The notes: generated by a model not told the origin, from the sequence alone. Shown: positions 1 through 14,200, counted from the stretch's first letter. The stretch is DNA of 64,000 nt from Xestospongia bergquistia (GCA_963965975.1 OZ014411.1:12106501-12170500), one strand, 5' to 3'. Numbers and translations: made by a program.

Positions 1-387
1 GCTCTGTTTTCAGTTTAACTTATAGGTATTCCAGATCATATATCACGGGGAAAATTCTCCACAGGCCTATTATACTTTTCTAAGTGTTAATGACTATGCC
101 TCCTGATCAATTAAAAATAGCCATTACTGCAGCATTATACTACTTACACTGTACTAACAAGTTTTGATAGACATGCAGTCTAATTATATTGATTAAGCTC
201 ATATCTGTGTGCAATATTGCTAGTATTGATTAAAATTTATTTTATCTAAAACAAGCTATTTCAAATCTATTATTCTGTGTCAAATTAAAATGTTTTCCTT
301 TCCAGTTATGCCTAAGGTCAAATGTGCATAGTTCTATTGCATAAACTACTTCTTAAGTACTATAATTATGAAATTTATGATTTTTAG
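1..387 (+). other. Intron of gene A (5' exons lie outside the window)
   Basis: No coding segment is visible. The stretch ends in a polypyrimidine-poor acceptor (TTTTTAG) directly before the first ankyrin exon at 388, so it reads as the 3' part of an intron. Gene A therefore begins left of the window. Confidence 0.6.
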
Positions 388-3300
388 GATGGAAATACTC
401 CATTAATGTTAGCATGTAAGAGAGGATCCTTCGAAGTGGTTAATCTTCTATTAGACAAAGGAGCAAATCCATCTGTAATTAATAATGTGAGTTAATATAT
501 TATGCTTATGCTACCTATTACAAAATGTAATAGATATGTCGTTAAATTCATGAATACAGAAGTTGTTTCTTTCATCTTATTGTTATTAAAGAGCTTCAAT
601 CAATAATATTATGTCTTTCTTTTCAATAACCATTATACTCTAGTGCTATTTGTTTTTTTCTTTTAATATTAGCTGAACAGACAATTATTAAATTTTTTGC
701 TTTGTGCATATACAATTTCCTCAGTTACTCACTGTGTTTGGACAGATTGCTTTGTTAGGTACTGTCTTGGTATAGTGGGATCTTCATGATAATTTAGTAA
801 TGCAGTATACTATAATGCACCATCTAAAGTACATTATATGTAGTAGCTGTATAAGAACATAACTGTACAACAATGTTCTAACATGTTATGACAGATACAC
901 AAATAAGTCATTACAAAACATAACTACTAAAAGTTACCATTACAGTTAATATGCTAAACAATAATCTGTATAATCTGCATAGTGTCACTGAATAGTTTGC
1001 ATTGTTAATATAATACTTGTTTTATTACTACAGTTTGGCTGGACTGCATTACACTTTGCAGCCTCCAATAATCATCAAGAACTCTTAGAAGTGTTAAATA
1101 GTAATGGTGCTGACATCAATGCTGTTACTAAGGTAAGACCATTGTATGATTGTATCAAGTAGTCAAAGATCAATTTTACTAACAAAAGTATTAATTCTTT
1201 TATTATAAACAGTCAAAATAATTTGTAATATTATTTGTCATTGTCTTAAATGTGTAATTGTACATAATGACTACATTCATGTATCTGGAATGTGCAGTGT
1301 ACCAGATCAACCTAACAATGTTTTAATTATATCTTAAATACTGTATATGTATAGTTTCACATGACTTACAAAAACAAATACTCAAGTGACATTTTACACT
1401 TTAACTGTTTAATGTTTTGTAGCTATTTTTATGTAACAATCGCACAATATATTCCATCCACAAGTACAATAATGCAAGTTTCTACTAAGAATATTTAGAA
1501 TTTTGATATAAAATGGCTGTGCATTGGCTAGCAATTTTTTATTTTGAAATGGGCCTTTTCAAAATCCATTCATATGTTTTTTCATATATATGATGTACAA
1601 ATTAAAGAACATTTTGTTTATAGTAGCTTATTTTTATTTATATGGTTGACTTTTAGGAGCAACAAATACACTCATTCTACATAAAGTTACTCTCAATACA
1701 TACAGCTCATGAAGTTTATAAATTTACTTTTAACAGCTCAAAAGCATTTGAAACTCTTCAGTGTTCAAAGTTATGAAGATTTCAATTCCAAATTTTTATA
1801 TAAAAATGTTTTAGTTTATTTGTATACTATAATCTTGTTTCTTTTTGGACACTTCTGCAAAATTACATCTTCTATCTAATATGTTTTTCTTTGGACAAAG
1901 TTATTATTCACATTTTACTTTTATCTGTCTGATTCATAAATATGTATGAATCTATTCTTACATTTGTATATGCATGACTTGAAGGTTTTACCAATAAATT
2001 GATAGTATAATGTATTAACTTTTATGAATAAAAGATAATCACTTCGTCCATTTTATTCTTCCTTTTGTTATGACTTTTCTTTTAAGAGTTATGAATTCTT
2101 ACTGCAAAAATCTCAAATGACAGTTAAATAGTGTATTGTTATTAGGTCTAGTAATTATGATTTGATGCTAAAGTTTGCATGATAAGGATACACACAGCTG
2201 TCAGTTGGTATGCATTATTTAGGTAGGCTTATGGAGAAAAAGTGGTGACTGGAATTTTAAAATGCAATGGCACAATGTTTAAAGATTGCTGGAATAATGC
2301 TGATAGCTTTGTGGGGTAATTTCAAATGAATTAAGAGCATTATATGTTCACAACATATTGTTAAAACTCATCTGAACCTTTACAGTTTATGACTACAACT
2401 ATAATATCTCTTAATGCATGTTGTCATAAAAATGAGATGTCACCCTTACAGATAAATTTATTTAAGCCAACAGTGAGTAAAAAAATAAGTCCTACAAACA
2501 TACAGTTCTGCTATAAATGAATGTTTGTCTTTATGTTAACACATGCAATCATACTATGGTTATATACAAAATGTATAATCTTTTTATGGATATAGTTTAT
2601 GCTAATTTCAGGAAATTAAACTAGTGATGCTATCTACAACACATATTTTAACAAATAATATATAAAGTAATGTGTGTAGTTAATACCAGTATTTTGAAAC
2701 TTAAAGAAATTCTATTGAAAAAGTGTGCTATGAGAATAGTATCATTTTTGTGACTATTTGATACATAATGATGCAATATTATTTGTAAATGAATGCTATT
2801 TCTATTAGTCATGTTAAGACAATGTTATCAATAATTGTTATTATTTTATTAATTAAAGTCCATTAAGATCTTTGATGTATATAACATACTAAATTATAGC
2901 ATTGTCATCTCCTGTTGTGCATAAAGGCCAATTGTTATATTTGCACACAATGCTTTTATTAAAATGCGCCAATTTTACATCATGATTATGATTCTTTAGT
3001 ATGGGAATACTCCATTGATGATAGCAAGTAAGAGTGGATACCACAATGTGGCTGAGTTGTTATTAGAGCAAGGAGCTAATGTGACTGCATTAAACAAAGT
3101 GAGATGATGTGTTATACTTGTACAATTTACTAAATAGGGAATTATATCTATCAATTTTCCATGCACTAGTACAAAAGCAATTTTTATAATCAAGATCACT
3201 TGTTATTAAAGTTTGCAAAAAAAGCGATCAGAAGATATAATAAAGTTATAATTTTATTTTTTAAAATTAATAGATCAATGCTCACATACAACATTGCATA

Positions 3301-6300
3301 ATTAGAGAATGATGTAGTAGTTAAATGTTGAGATTGTAGAGAATAATGAGTAGCAGAAGAGAGAAACGTTTGACCTAAAATGAATTAGTAAAAGTTTGTG
3401 GACACATTGTGAAATTAGCATATATTAAAATTTTGTAAGTTGGGATGATCAAAACCAATTAATGCTATGTGGACTTGTGAAGAGACTGGTTATGGTGGTT
3501 GAAACTACTTTTTTATGTTTGTTTTTGAAGTAGTCCAGAAAAAATATTTTGATTCTTAAACTATATATATATGCATTGTTGTCTGGTATAGCATATGGCA
3601 TCGTTTTATATATTCATATGTCTGTAATTGAAATCATGAAATGATATTATAACTATTGTAAATAAATATTTCTTACATCAATGAAATAAAGTATTATATA
3701 TGTTATGATTTTCCTTTACATTTTACCATGTGATTTATTAAAACAATTGATTATATATGAATTATATAAATTAATAATAGACAAACAATAGCATTCATGT
3801 TTGGTCCCAGGACATATGTGTAATATTTCTGTCATCAACAAAATATAGAAACAAGTATGAATGCTATATATATTGTAAGACAATCAAATTTTGTCTGGGA
3901 CCAAATCTTTCACCTATAATTTATCCCAGGACATGGTATTGCTTCGTAATTGGTTGGAATTGGACAAAGCAAAATTGAATCCAGTAGCAATAATCAATTC
4001 TAAGATCAAACATTACAGACTTAATCTTTCTGCTAAAACATTTGTGGCTGCAAACGTTTGGTCCAATACAAAATACGACTCCCATATCTTGTCCTAAAGT
4101 CCAAGTAGGGATGGGACCATCAATGAATACTTGTTCTCAATGTTTCTGTAAATGTAATCTTACTTTGAACCTTTTCCCAAACAAATTCTGCTGGTGATTC
4201 GGATATAGTAGACTAAGGTGTTTTAGTTATCTAACATTGATCACATTTGTCTAGTATACAAGGAAGCAAAATCTTTCCTATACTAGCAGAAGTTCTCTAG
4301 CACAGTTATATTAATTATTCATTGCATTTATACAGAAGGATTTGTTTAATATGATACCATATATTTGTTCTATAGAACATTATATAATAATCATACCATC
4401 TTGAAGACATCACATGGTGGATAAGTATATGGGATGTTTGGGTAAAACAATATTTGAAGATTCAATATACTTTACTATTGTAAAATGTGCATCGTTTTTA
4501 TTATGCTTGTTTGTTTTATTACTACAGTATGACTGGACTGCATTACATTTTGCAGCTGACAATAATCACCCAGAAATCATCAAAATATTAGTTAGCAATG
4601 GTGCTGACATTTCTGCTGTCAATAAGGTATGACAAATCATTTGTATGATTATATGAGGTAGTCAACAATTATGGATAGTATAATATTAAAATGCTAATTT
4701 AAATGCAATTAAAACATTCATAAAGTTTGTTATTAGATCAACCTAAGAATTTTGTGGTCATGTCTAACCTTGTTTATATATATATATGTAGTTTCACATT
4801 ATCTGCAAAAAATGTTAAAGCATCACTTTTCATGTTAACTCTGGAATACTTTGCAGCTATTTTATAAATGAAACATGTTCACTTTTTGCTAGAAGTGGGG
4901 CTATATTTAGTTAGAAACATATAAAGTTTGGTATCTTGAAATGAAATAATATTAGATACTATTACAAAGATTTACATAAAATTATTGTCTGCTTATTGTT
5001 TGGATGAACCATTGACTTCACTGGTTTTCTCATTTTGAAATGAGACCTTTTCCAGATCCATAAATAAGCATGTCCATTTCATATTTTTTGTTGTTGTGTG
5101 TTATCTTATGAGAGCAATGAACAGAGTTAGCTTATTTAAGCTATATCCAACACAAATATAAAGCTATAAATATACATTTAATCTGACCATGATCACTTTG
5201 AACATACTTCCAAAGTTTTAATGCAATGACATAATAAGCTACCAACAGTCCTTTTCTATAAAACAAATGATTATCATTCATATTTTAGTTTCTTGTTGAC
5301 CTTGTTAGAATGATTAACTTAGATAGATTCTTCTAAGCTTGTTCTAGTCCATCTTTTATTATTTTAATAGTAGTCAGGGATAATCAAATCTTCATGATAG
5401 GAGCAATGACCTTGGTTGGCAAAAGAAATTATTTATAAACTTAAATATGTCAAAATTTGCAACTACTTATATAGTTGCAGTGAGAAGCAAAAAAACAAGT
5501 ATAAGCATATAATTATTTTCAGATTTGTTATTGTATAACTGAGTTTTATGTAAATATAGCAAAAAGGTGGTTAGTATTATGTTTAGTATACTCTTTATTA
5601 AATCCATGTTAAACAATGGCATTTGCAGAGATTGGATCATTACTAATGAAGGTAACATTATGACTAAAGATTGGAAAATAATATTGTTCTTCCTTTGTTG
5701 AACACAATTAACATAACTCTGCACATTTTAAGACAGTTCTGGACACAGGCTTTCCTATTAAGAACCAACCTGTTAAGTACAACTAATCTCAAGCAAGCAG
5801 CTAGCTTAGTCTGTCACAAAGTGATCTCCATCGACTAATTATTGTCAAAATTGTAATCATTTCAAAAAATGTGCATTGGAATGTAAAATCTGTATAGTGA
5901 AACAACAAAAGTTGTGATTTTTAAGAATTTCCAGTGCCTTTAAAACTAGCTAAGAGCACAAGTATGACTTGTGACAAGTAATGTCTCTAGATTTATTGTG
6001 ACATGATATAATGTGGTACTAAGCATAACCATAATTAAAATAGCTTTATTAATTTTATACACACTCAGACAATCATTTACTTATTTACAGGCAATCATTT
6101 ACTTATGAACAGACAACAACAATTTACCAATTATTACTTTTATTTAATTTAATCAGATATTGGCTATTATGATGTTAATTCATCTAATACGTAGCTAGGT
6201 AATTGACTTTAAATGATTGCTACTCATTTTGAGATGATCCTTTAGAAAAAGTATTTACTGGTTCAATAGTCAGTAGTACTTTATAACACAAAATCTACTT

Positions 6301-9300
6301 TTTTTAAAGATTTTATACTTGAGCTCTAAGAAGAGCAAAGAATACAAGCAACAAAGGAAACATGGCAAATTAATGTGTAATGCATTTTTAAAAAAATAAA
6401 ATAAAAACAGCGACACCATAGACTCATTTGTGCCTCTTTACAAACTTTTTGAAGTTCATTAATTGATTGAAATTGCTACTATTTTTAATATTTTGATAAA
6501 CATAACCTCATCATGTTGATATGACTATCACCTTTAGTCTAACTGATAACTTGAAATAGGCTTAGCCAAATCTCTCTATCGCATGGTAATGTCATCATAA
6601 CTGTGTACACATGGAGTTCAGAGTTTACATACATGCCCATAATCACCAAAAAATATATATATATATGTGTGTGTGTGTGTATAACATGTATATAATTCAT
6701 TATATTTCATATCAATTTGCATTATGTTTGGCTTTCTTTTATTGCATGCATTCTTTACTCAGAATGGTAAAACTCCAGCTGAAGTAGCACTGAGTAGAGG
6801 TTATCATGACATTGCAAAGCAGATGATAGATGAAGGTATGTATTTCATAATTTTGGACAACAACTTCAATTTCCTTGTATAGTTTATATACTATAGAATT
6901 TTCGAATATAATATACTAACTACTTTATAGATTATAAGTGCCCTGAATACTTCTTTTATTGTTTTAAATATAGTACATTATCTTTACTATTCATTACTTA
7001 CAGCAACACAGTTAGAACAAGATAATCATTATAATTCTAAGATAGTACTTTTACTGCAGCAATTTTCTGTTCAAAATAGTACACTAGAAGATTGCACATA
7101 TTCAGTTATAAGTATGATAAGTACGCTAACTTACTAATCACACAATATTTTATACTATATCATTAATCTAATATCCTTTTGTTTTATATATCACAGCACT
7201 ACAAGGGCTTGTAAAACGTGGCCTCCACAAAGGCAATGTTCAACTGACTAACATGAGACTTGTTCTTATGGGACCACCTTGTGTTGGTAAAACATCATTC
7301 ATGTCACTTCTGTTAAACTGGAATGTGCCAAAATTTCACAACAGTACAGCATTAGCAACAAGACCAATACGAGCACTAGAGAGGGTAGCTGGACACATTG
7401 AAGGAAAGATATGGGAAAAGGTTACCAGTCTTGACTTGCTAAGGATGCTCTCAGATGCAATTCAAGCACTAGAGCAAGACCCACAACAGAAAACAGATGA
7501 TCCTTTTTCAGATGAAGCTAGGGAACCAGTGACATCTATTGAGTCACCACACGAGGTCATGACTGGTGAGACTGACGTGACTCTTACTAGGTTGGCTAAC
7601 AAAAATGTAGAAAGTCACAGTGCAGCTTTACTCTTGCCTACTGCAGTAACATCAACTACATCAATAAGTGATTCAAAGAAGATGGATTCTGCTGTTGTTA
7701 CAAGCATAAAAACAGAGAATGAAATTGATATTTTCACTACCATTCATATCTCTTCAAGCAATGGATTGACCTCATCTAACAAAACCACAGGAACTTCAAT
7801 TGCTAGTACCAGCCCAGAAAATGAATTATCATCTTACAATTCAGACATGAAATCTGATCCATATACTAAGGAATTAGTAAACATTCTTGCAAAGCAAAGA
7901 AAAAGAAAAGACCGCCACAAAGCCACATGGATAGATATTCTCGATAGTGGTGGTCAGCCACAATTTGCTGATGTATCACGAGCATTTATTCGTGGTAATA
8001 CTATAAATATAATTTGCACAAAGTTAACAGAAAGCCTATTTGAAAAGCCTCAGTTTTGCTACTCACTGAAGGGTAAGCTGCTCAATCAACCCAGTGACTT
8101 ACAAATGAACAACCTACAACTGATAGAGCATTTTGTGTGTTCAATAGTTTCTTCTAAAAATGCAAATGTAAAAGGAAAGAAAAAATTACCAGTTTTTATG
8201 ATCATTGGCACTTATTATGACAAGATTAAGCATGTGAAAAAAGAATTGTATGAGCCATTAGAATTTAAAAATGAACAACTACTCTCTACTCTTAGTGAGT
8301 TTCATGATCATTTCATTTTCCATAATGATGATCCAAAAGAGCTCATATTTCCTGTTGATAATCTTTGCTGGTGGAATCGAAAGAAGATATCATCTTCTCT
8401 TCGACAGCATATTATGTCCTATCAGAAGGACATTGGCATTAATGCACCCATACCAGTACGTTGGTACATGTTTGAATTGCGTCTGAAAGAGGAAGCTTCA
8501 CAAGAGGAGCATGGAATGGTCTCATTAGAATCCTCCTGTAGTATTGGAGTTAGTCTTGGGATGGATGAAAAAGATGTCCTAAAGTCTTTATCGCACTTAC
8601 ATTTCACGGCAATGTTCCTGTACTTTTCAAATGTTCTTCGTAATGTGATTTTTACTAATCCTCAATATCTTCTTGACATGCTCTCATCATTGATACGTGT
8701 GTCATTTGTAGACTCATTAGAGGATATTTTACTCGAGGGTAAGTCTATTGCACCAGATATTCAGCGAGCATTTCGTGAATTTGGAGTATTTGACGAATGT
8801 TTACTTGATAATGTTTGCCTACCATTTGTTTCTTCTCTGTTTACAAAATATTCCTTCTTACTGTTACTTCAATATCTGCATATCATCACGCCACTCTCTA
8901 CAACTGATGGTGTTAAGCGCTATTTTATGCCTGTAGTATTGTCACCTAAACAAGCAAATGAGAAAGACATAGTTCTTTTTCAAAAAAAATGTGACCCAAT
9001 GATCATTGCATTCAGAAGTAAAGTTGTTCCTCAGGTGAGTAATGTAACTATTTTACACCAAAACAGTCATTGATTTTGTTAATATTGATACTTTCTCATG
9101 CAAATTTGTGCAATTTCTGATCATTAACAAAATATCAATATTTTTTTATTTATAGGGTGTGTTTCCAGCTGTTGTGGTAGCTCTTGTTGACAGAACAGAT
9201 AGTCCACAATTTGATATAGATAGTTGTTCAGTGGCGTTTCCAAGACAGCTTCGTTATGCTATTTTACTTTACTCTGAAGATTTATTTGGTTCTGTCCTAC

Positions 9301-10520
9301 TAGTTGATCGATTCTATTGGATTGAGGTCTACTACAATGGTCTAACTAAAAATTGTTTTAAATTGCGCAAAGTTATCTGTGAAGCTATATCAGCTTGTAC
9401 TGATATATTGGCATATGATGAAGGGATACTCAAAGCCGAAGTAACTATCCCTTGTAAACAAGAGCACAGAGAAAGTGGACACAAGTTACATCCAGTTATT
9501 ATATCATGGGATAATGACCCACCTTTAATGAGATGCAGTATTGAAAAACAGCTCCCAACACTTGAATTAATTGATGAAAGACAAACCTGTTGGCTGATTG
9601 GTAGGTTAGAGATGTTAACTTGTCTAATGTTGACATTTATTCTGTCATGATGTAGATCCTTGCTCTGTTTCTTCTGTATGCAAAACAATTAAACAACAAG
9701 GTATATAACTGTGATTCATTATGTTGAGGTAATTGAACTAATTTTAATTCTTTTTGCTCAGGTCCAGAAATGTTTGACATTTCAAGCTTACTTATAGGTG
9801 AGAGTACCAAATATACAGAATTTTATTACATATAAGCATTATATCTTACAAAATCCATGTATTAATATTTCACCATTTTAGCAAAAGATTCAGACCTTAT
9901 CCCAGTTAGCTCAAATCTACCAAATGGACCACTAGGTAACTCTACCAGTTCAATATTGATTTATTTAAAGGATTGGTCCTTTAGATGAGTGTCACCTCTC
10001 TACTCTTGTAAAGTTTGTAAAAGATGTTGATGACTGGGAAATGTTGGGTATACATTTAGGTGTTAAAGATGCTGTAATAAAAGATATTAAAGTGCTCAAT
10101 CACTTTCAACCTGCACCATCTCGTAAAGACATGTTAGTAAAGTGGTTAAAAAGTGGTTGTGCAAAGAGAGCAGACTTCATCGAAGCTCTAAAAGCAATTG
10201 ATGAAAATCTCGTTGTGCAAGAAATTTTATTGCAAAATGATAAAGGTAGAATTGCTTTCATCACCTTAATGATATTTCCAGAAATATTGCAATTAGTGTA
10301 CTCTCCAATAAATCCATATATATGCATTAAATTGTCCTGTCAGTATAAATTTCATTAATTTCAAACTATCAAAATTTGCACATACTTTTTTAAAGTAAAT
10401 TTTAATTTTTAAAATGACATTTAATTGCATGCAGTTTCTAACACTGTCTTATTTATTACAGATGAAACTGGTGATATTCCATTAACTATAACCGAGACAA
10501 TGAATGACATCACTAAATGA
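388..10520 (+). CDS. Gene A: ankyrin-Roc-COR-death domain protein, 5' partial
   Basis: Twelve exons can be placed by GT-AG junctions and consistent phase: 388-486, 1034-1132, 3000-3098, 4528-4626, 6763-6835, 7004-7111, 7197-9034, 9156-9600, 9762-9797, 9882-9935, 9985-10245, 10462-10520. They sum to 3270 nt, an open frame of 1089 residues plus TGA. Exons 1-4 each encode exactly one 33-residue ankyrin repeat in phase 0 (TPLMLA, TALHFAA signatures), and exon 5 a partial one. Then come a Roc GTPase with COR-like region, a second COR-like exon, a Ser/Pro linker and a death domain. No kinase, LRR, signal peptide or membrane segment is visible, so a cytosolic signalling or scaffold role is inferred from the DAPK-like domain order. 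Genes B and C are paralogues on the opposite strand. The 5' end is missing, so the number of ankyrin repeats is unknown. Confidence 0.88.
7197..9034 (+). CDS. Gene A exon 7: Roc GTPase and COR-like region
   Basis: One 1838-nt exon. Counting from the Met at 7253, the P-loop GPPCVGKTS is at residues 7-15, the conserved STALATRPIRA segment (probable G2 region) at 31-41, the G3 motif DSGGQ at 231-235, and a G4-like GTYYDK at 319-324. About 140 residues rich in Ser, Thr and Glu sit between G2 and G3, where a normal small GTPase has only a short loop. The COR-like part follows (FPVDNLCWWNRK, then IFTNPQYLLDMLSSLIR) and matches genes B and C closely. The donor is CAG|GTGAGT. GTP binding is well supported by motif; hydrolysis is not shown. 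Confidence 0.88.
9156..9600 (+). CDS. Gene A exon 8: C-terminal COR-like domain
   Basis: The exon joins exon 7 in phase 0 (CAG|GGT) and leaves in phase 1. It begins GVFPAVVVALV, a hydrophobic strand resembling the second half of COR domains, and continues with RLRYAI-like, DRFYWIEVYY and CKQEHRESG motifs shared with genes B and C. The paralogous exons are 454 nt in both B and C against 445 nt here. The assignment to COR is by position after Roc-COR and by strand pattern. A decayed duplicate of this exon lies at 10891-11250. Confidence 0.8.
9985..10245 (+). CDS. Gene A exon 11: death domain
   Basis: The exon encodes a helical domain with the death-domain pattern: DDWEMLGIHLGV (helix 2 Trp and LG..LG), a basic stretch, then MLVKWLKSG with the conserved helix 5 Trp, and a final helix ending VVQEILLQND. 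It enters and leaves in phase 1. A short last exon (10462-10520) adds a 19-residue acidic tail and the TGA. Death domains pair with other death domains, so this end probably recruits adaptors; the partner is unknown. Confidence 0.78.
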
Positions 10521-10566
10521 GCTGAAGGAAGATATGATATGCATATTCTCTAATATAGTTTTACTT

Positions 10567-10572
10567 AATAAA
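10567..10572 (+). promoter_or_regulatory. Candidate polyadenylation signal of gene A
   Basis: AATAAA lies 47 nt after the stop codon. A second AATAAA is at 10717-10722. Which one is used cannot be told from sequence. Confidence 0.5.
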
Positions 10573-10890
10573 CTTTTGAGTAAAATGGTGTTCTAGCAGC
10601 TATTTTGCATTATAACTTATAATTGGTGTGTTAAATATGTATTAGTATATTGACTATAAATTTTAGTAGAATTTTATAGTTTTAGTTCATTTGTTTGCTA
10701 ACAGTACATTTTGACAAATAAAATTAATATTAATAGTGATAAATGTATTTAAATTGTAAAGTATGCAAACATCTGTATAATTATATATGATGAAAGTTAA
10801 AAAAAAACTAGCAGTAATTTGATGATATGCATCAATTTCAATTCCTATGAGCAATAAACACACTTTCCTTCAAAATTTTTGTGAATTGAG

Positions 10891-11250
10891 GTTTATTACA
10901 ATGGTGCAACTAAACTTTATTCTTAATTTCACAAATTCATCAATGAAGCTATGTCAGCTTGTGGTGATATATTGACATATCATGAAGAGACAAAGCTCAA
11001 TGTTATTGTTCCTTGTAAACAAGAGCACAGTGAAAGTGGACATAAGTTACATCTAGTTATTATATCATGGGATAATGACCCACTTTTAATGAGTGCAGTA
11101 TTGTAAAAGAACTCCCAAAACTTGAATTAATTGATGAAAGACAAACCTGTTAGCTAATTGATGAGCTTGAAATATTACCTCATCTTGATCTGATGTTGAT
11201 ATTTTTGTCCTAATACATATTCTTGCTCTGTCCTTTTTTGGGAGCAAATC
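10891..11250 (+). pseudogene. Decayed duplicate of gene A exon 8 plus part of intron 8
   Basis: From GAATTGAGGTTTATTACAATGG onward this closely follows 9324-9690, at an offset of 1560 nt at the exon end. It keeps long identical runs such as CTTGAATTAATTGATGAAAG, but carries a frame-breaking deletion near 11094, a TGG to TAG stop near 11151, and a destroyed donor (AT in place of GT at 11161-11162). The similarity runs on into the sequence equivalent to intron 8 (CTTGCTCTGT). It is not followed by copies of exons 9-12, so it is an isolated partial duplication and non-coding. Confidence 0.85.
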
Positions 11251-14200
11251 AGCTGAACTAAATAATATGTACTTAGAAATTATTTTGCTATAATATTTGG
11301 GTTATCTTCATCATTTATTAGCAGTATCTGTTCATAAATCAGTTCCAAAAATAAGTGATGTTGTGAGTATAAAATTAAGTGAGAGTGGCACATACAGTAC
11401 ATGACATACATTGAGGAAACACTTGTTTTATATAGTCTGAAAACCTTTCTGAAGACAACCAATTATATTTTATTTTAAATATCTATTCTTAAGAAGATGT
11501 TGACATACTAGTTACCATGGCGATAATGCCACATGAACTTTAATTCTTGGATTTTATAAACCAATCCCTCTTTCTTTAAGTGAGTGTCCTTTCTTATAAT
11601 TCTAATGTAATATGTATACAATAGAACATGTATATGAGCTGTCACTGTTGTATATAATATCTACTGACTATGTCAGCTCACTTCATTATTGTGCATTTAT
11701 TCCCTCCCATAACTTGTAAAAACACTGTTGAATGTAATCTCTTCTACTAGTAGTGCTGCTACTGTTCTGTTAAAAGTTCAACAGCAAGCAACTGACTAAC
11801 ACCATTTATTGTGGACTTACAAGGACAAATACCATTCACAATAATTATAATTAATATATGCTTACAAGCTTAATAGAGTACACAAATAATGTCATAATTG
11901 CAGGAACTTAATTTGTTGTTGCTACAATTGTTATGAAATTACAAGTAGACTGCTCAATGTTTAGTAGATATGTTTGAAGTTTTATTCTAAAATTACCACT
12001 AATTATAAAGTTATAGTATCTCTTGTCAACTTCTAATAAACATTATGCATTTAGTTACATATTGCTGTAATAGTTCATTCATGTCAGATTTATGCCAAAA
12101 TATATGAATTACCATGATATTGACAAGGTTTTATAATATTATTTATTATTATTACTCTATAATAATGTTTATTGTTATTAACTTTATTATATTATTAATG
12201 ATTGTTTATTAATAATATAATATTTGTTTTAAAGACGTTATATTTAGTTATATTTTATATTAACAATGGTAGACCAGTAATTACCAGTTAACATCTATTC
12301 TTAATAAAAATGATAACAAGTAAGTTACTATGTCAACAAGTTGAGCAGTGACACCAATAAAAAACACCTTAAAAACTCATAGCATGGACCAATTGATTCT
12401 CATTTTCTGACTCATTACAATGTACTTGAATGTTTATTTGGTTAGCATATGAGCATATGGAGTAATTACTATGCATTTTAAAAAGATGTTATATCTCTTT
12501 CCATTTTGTACATGCAATTTTAAAAAGATGAATTAGAAATTAAAATAATTTTCTATCTGATGAAATAACTTGAAGTCATCATTGGATGTAAGCAAACAGA
12601 TCTCTTGTTAGCAGTGATGAGTGAGTAGAAAGAGATAGTTGAGAATTATACTGACATGAAGGAAACATATGAAAGTACTCAATGTAATTATGACAAATGA
12701 TAACATTTAATGCAATGTGTTGGCTTATAGAGTAAAGACAATCAACTAAAAATATGAAGAAGACAAGACTTTGTTAGAAAATCAAATACACTATATGAAT
12801 AAGAAATTTGATGTAAGGACAAGCAATCCTGTCACATTGTGTACTAGTCTATAATATTATGTTGTAGGAACTCTATAATTCACAAGATAGTACTACTACC
12901 TGCTGTTGTTGTAGTATTTCATCTAAAGTAGTAATATGCCTTGAATTTTCAAGATTTATTACTAGTGTAATCATTGTAATGATGTTGTTCATTAAACCTG
13001 TAATAAGTCATTTTGTCTAGTAAATGAATAGTAAAGTAATTCTATAGCTAGTCTCTACCTACATGCCCTTCAAAGAAGTCATTTGTTGCAGTGTATGAAC
13101 TTTCAATTCCATAGTAAATGGTAACCAAGAGTATTTAGGATGAATGCATGCTATCTCACTATGAATTAGTTAATCAATTTTAAACCGTATAATGATAAAT
13201 GGTCAAATTTTTCAAATTATTTTTTGACATGTACATTATGGGAGGTAACTGTAGCAATACTGGAGAACTATATAGGTGACCTTGATTTGTATTATAAGGC
13301 ATTAGATTCATGATATATAATAAACATCCAGAGAAAGTGGAGACTATATGGAGTTTTAGATGTCTTGCATATAATTCTTGGCATCATGTACCTATTAATT
13401 GTTTTTAAGGAATAAACATATTCTACTATTAATTACTTTTATATAATTGTGGAAGTCTTTCGTTAGGATAGTTCGATTCCTATAATTATACGTAATTGTA
13501 TCTTCACAACATATGCTATTGTTGGCAAGATATTATATTAAACACAACTAATATTTTATCATGTACATTTTTCATAAAGTTTAATACAAGGGATTTGTGA
13601 AGAGCTTTAATAGAAATGCACTAAATTGAACATGTCTGCATATGAGCATTACTAATGAGAACAGTTGAAATGTATGCAACCATTATTAGAAACATAAATA
13701 ACATTTACTTTTATGGACCAAAGCTACTTACTGTGATGAGTTCATTGTAACTACCTGTAATATATATCATAGAGTATGTGAAGCTTAGATATCACTATGA
13801 AAATTAATTGGTTGATAAATTTAAGCAATCCATTGTCATTTATGTTGTAAGCATAATGAGATCCTGAGAAGTAATAAATACTCTATTTTAATTACTAACA
13901 CAGTACAGCTGCCCATACATTAGTGAGTGTAACTAGAAGTAGGTAACGGATGTTATTAACCTTTTTTAACGATATATGCGAATATGCGTCACGACAACTC
14001 GTTAATATAATGATGGATGACACGATATCACTTCATAGTTGATAGCTTTCTTCTGCGCGACCTTGACAATTGACAGGTACCAGTTGGGCTCTAAAACTTA
14101 CACAGTGAAGAGTACTTTTAACATTCATCCTTCTGATCAAATTATTTTCTCTTGCTACTAATCAAGAGAAAGCAAAATATACCCTAGCCTTCTTTATTAC

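Noticed and set aside
3891..4097. Open frame of 68 codons on the + strand
   Set aside because: It lies in the intron between gene A exons 3 and 4, has no recognisable motif and overlaps a short local inverted repeat (around 3800-3910 and 4040-4120).
8271..9688. Several short open frames on both strands over gene A
   Set aside because: They are alternative frames of exons 7 and 8, whose true frame is fixed by GTPase motifs and paralogue agreement.
12110..12260. Very AT-rich block as a possible origin or attachment region
   Set aside because: Such blocks are common across this genome window and no further signal supports a function.
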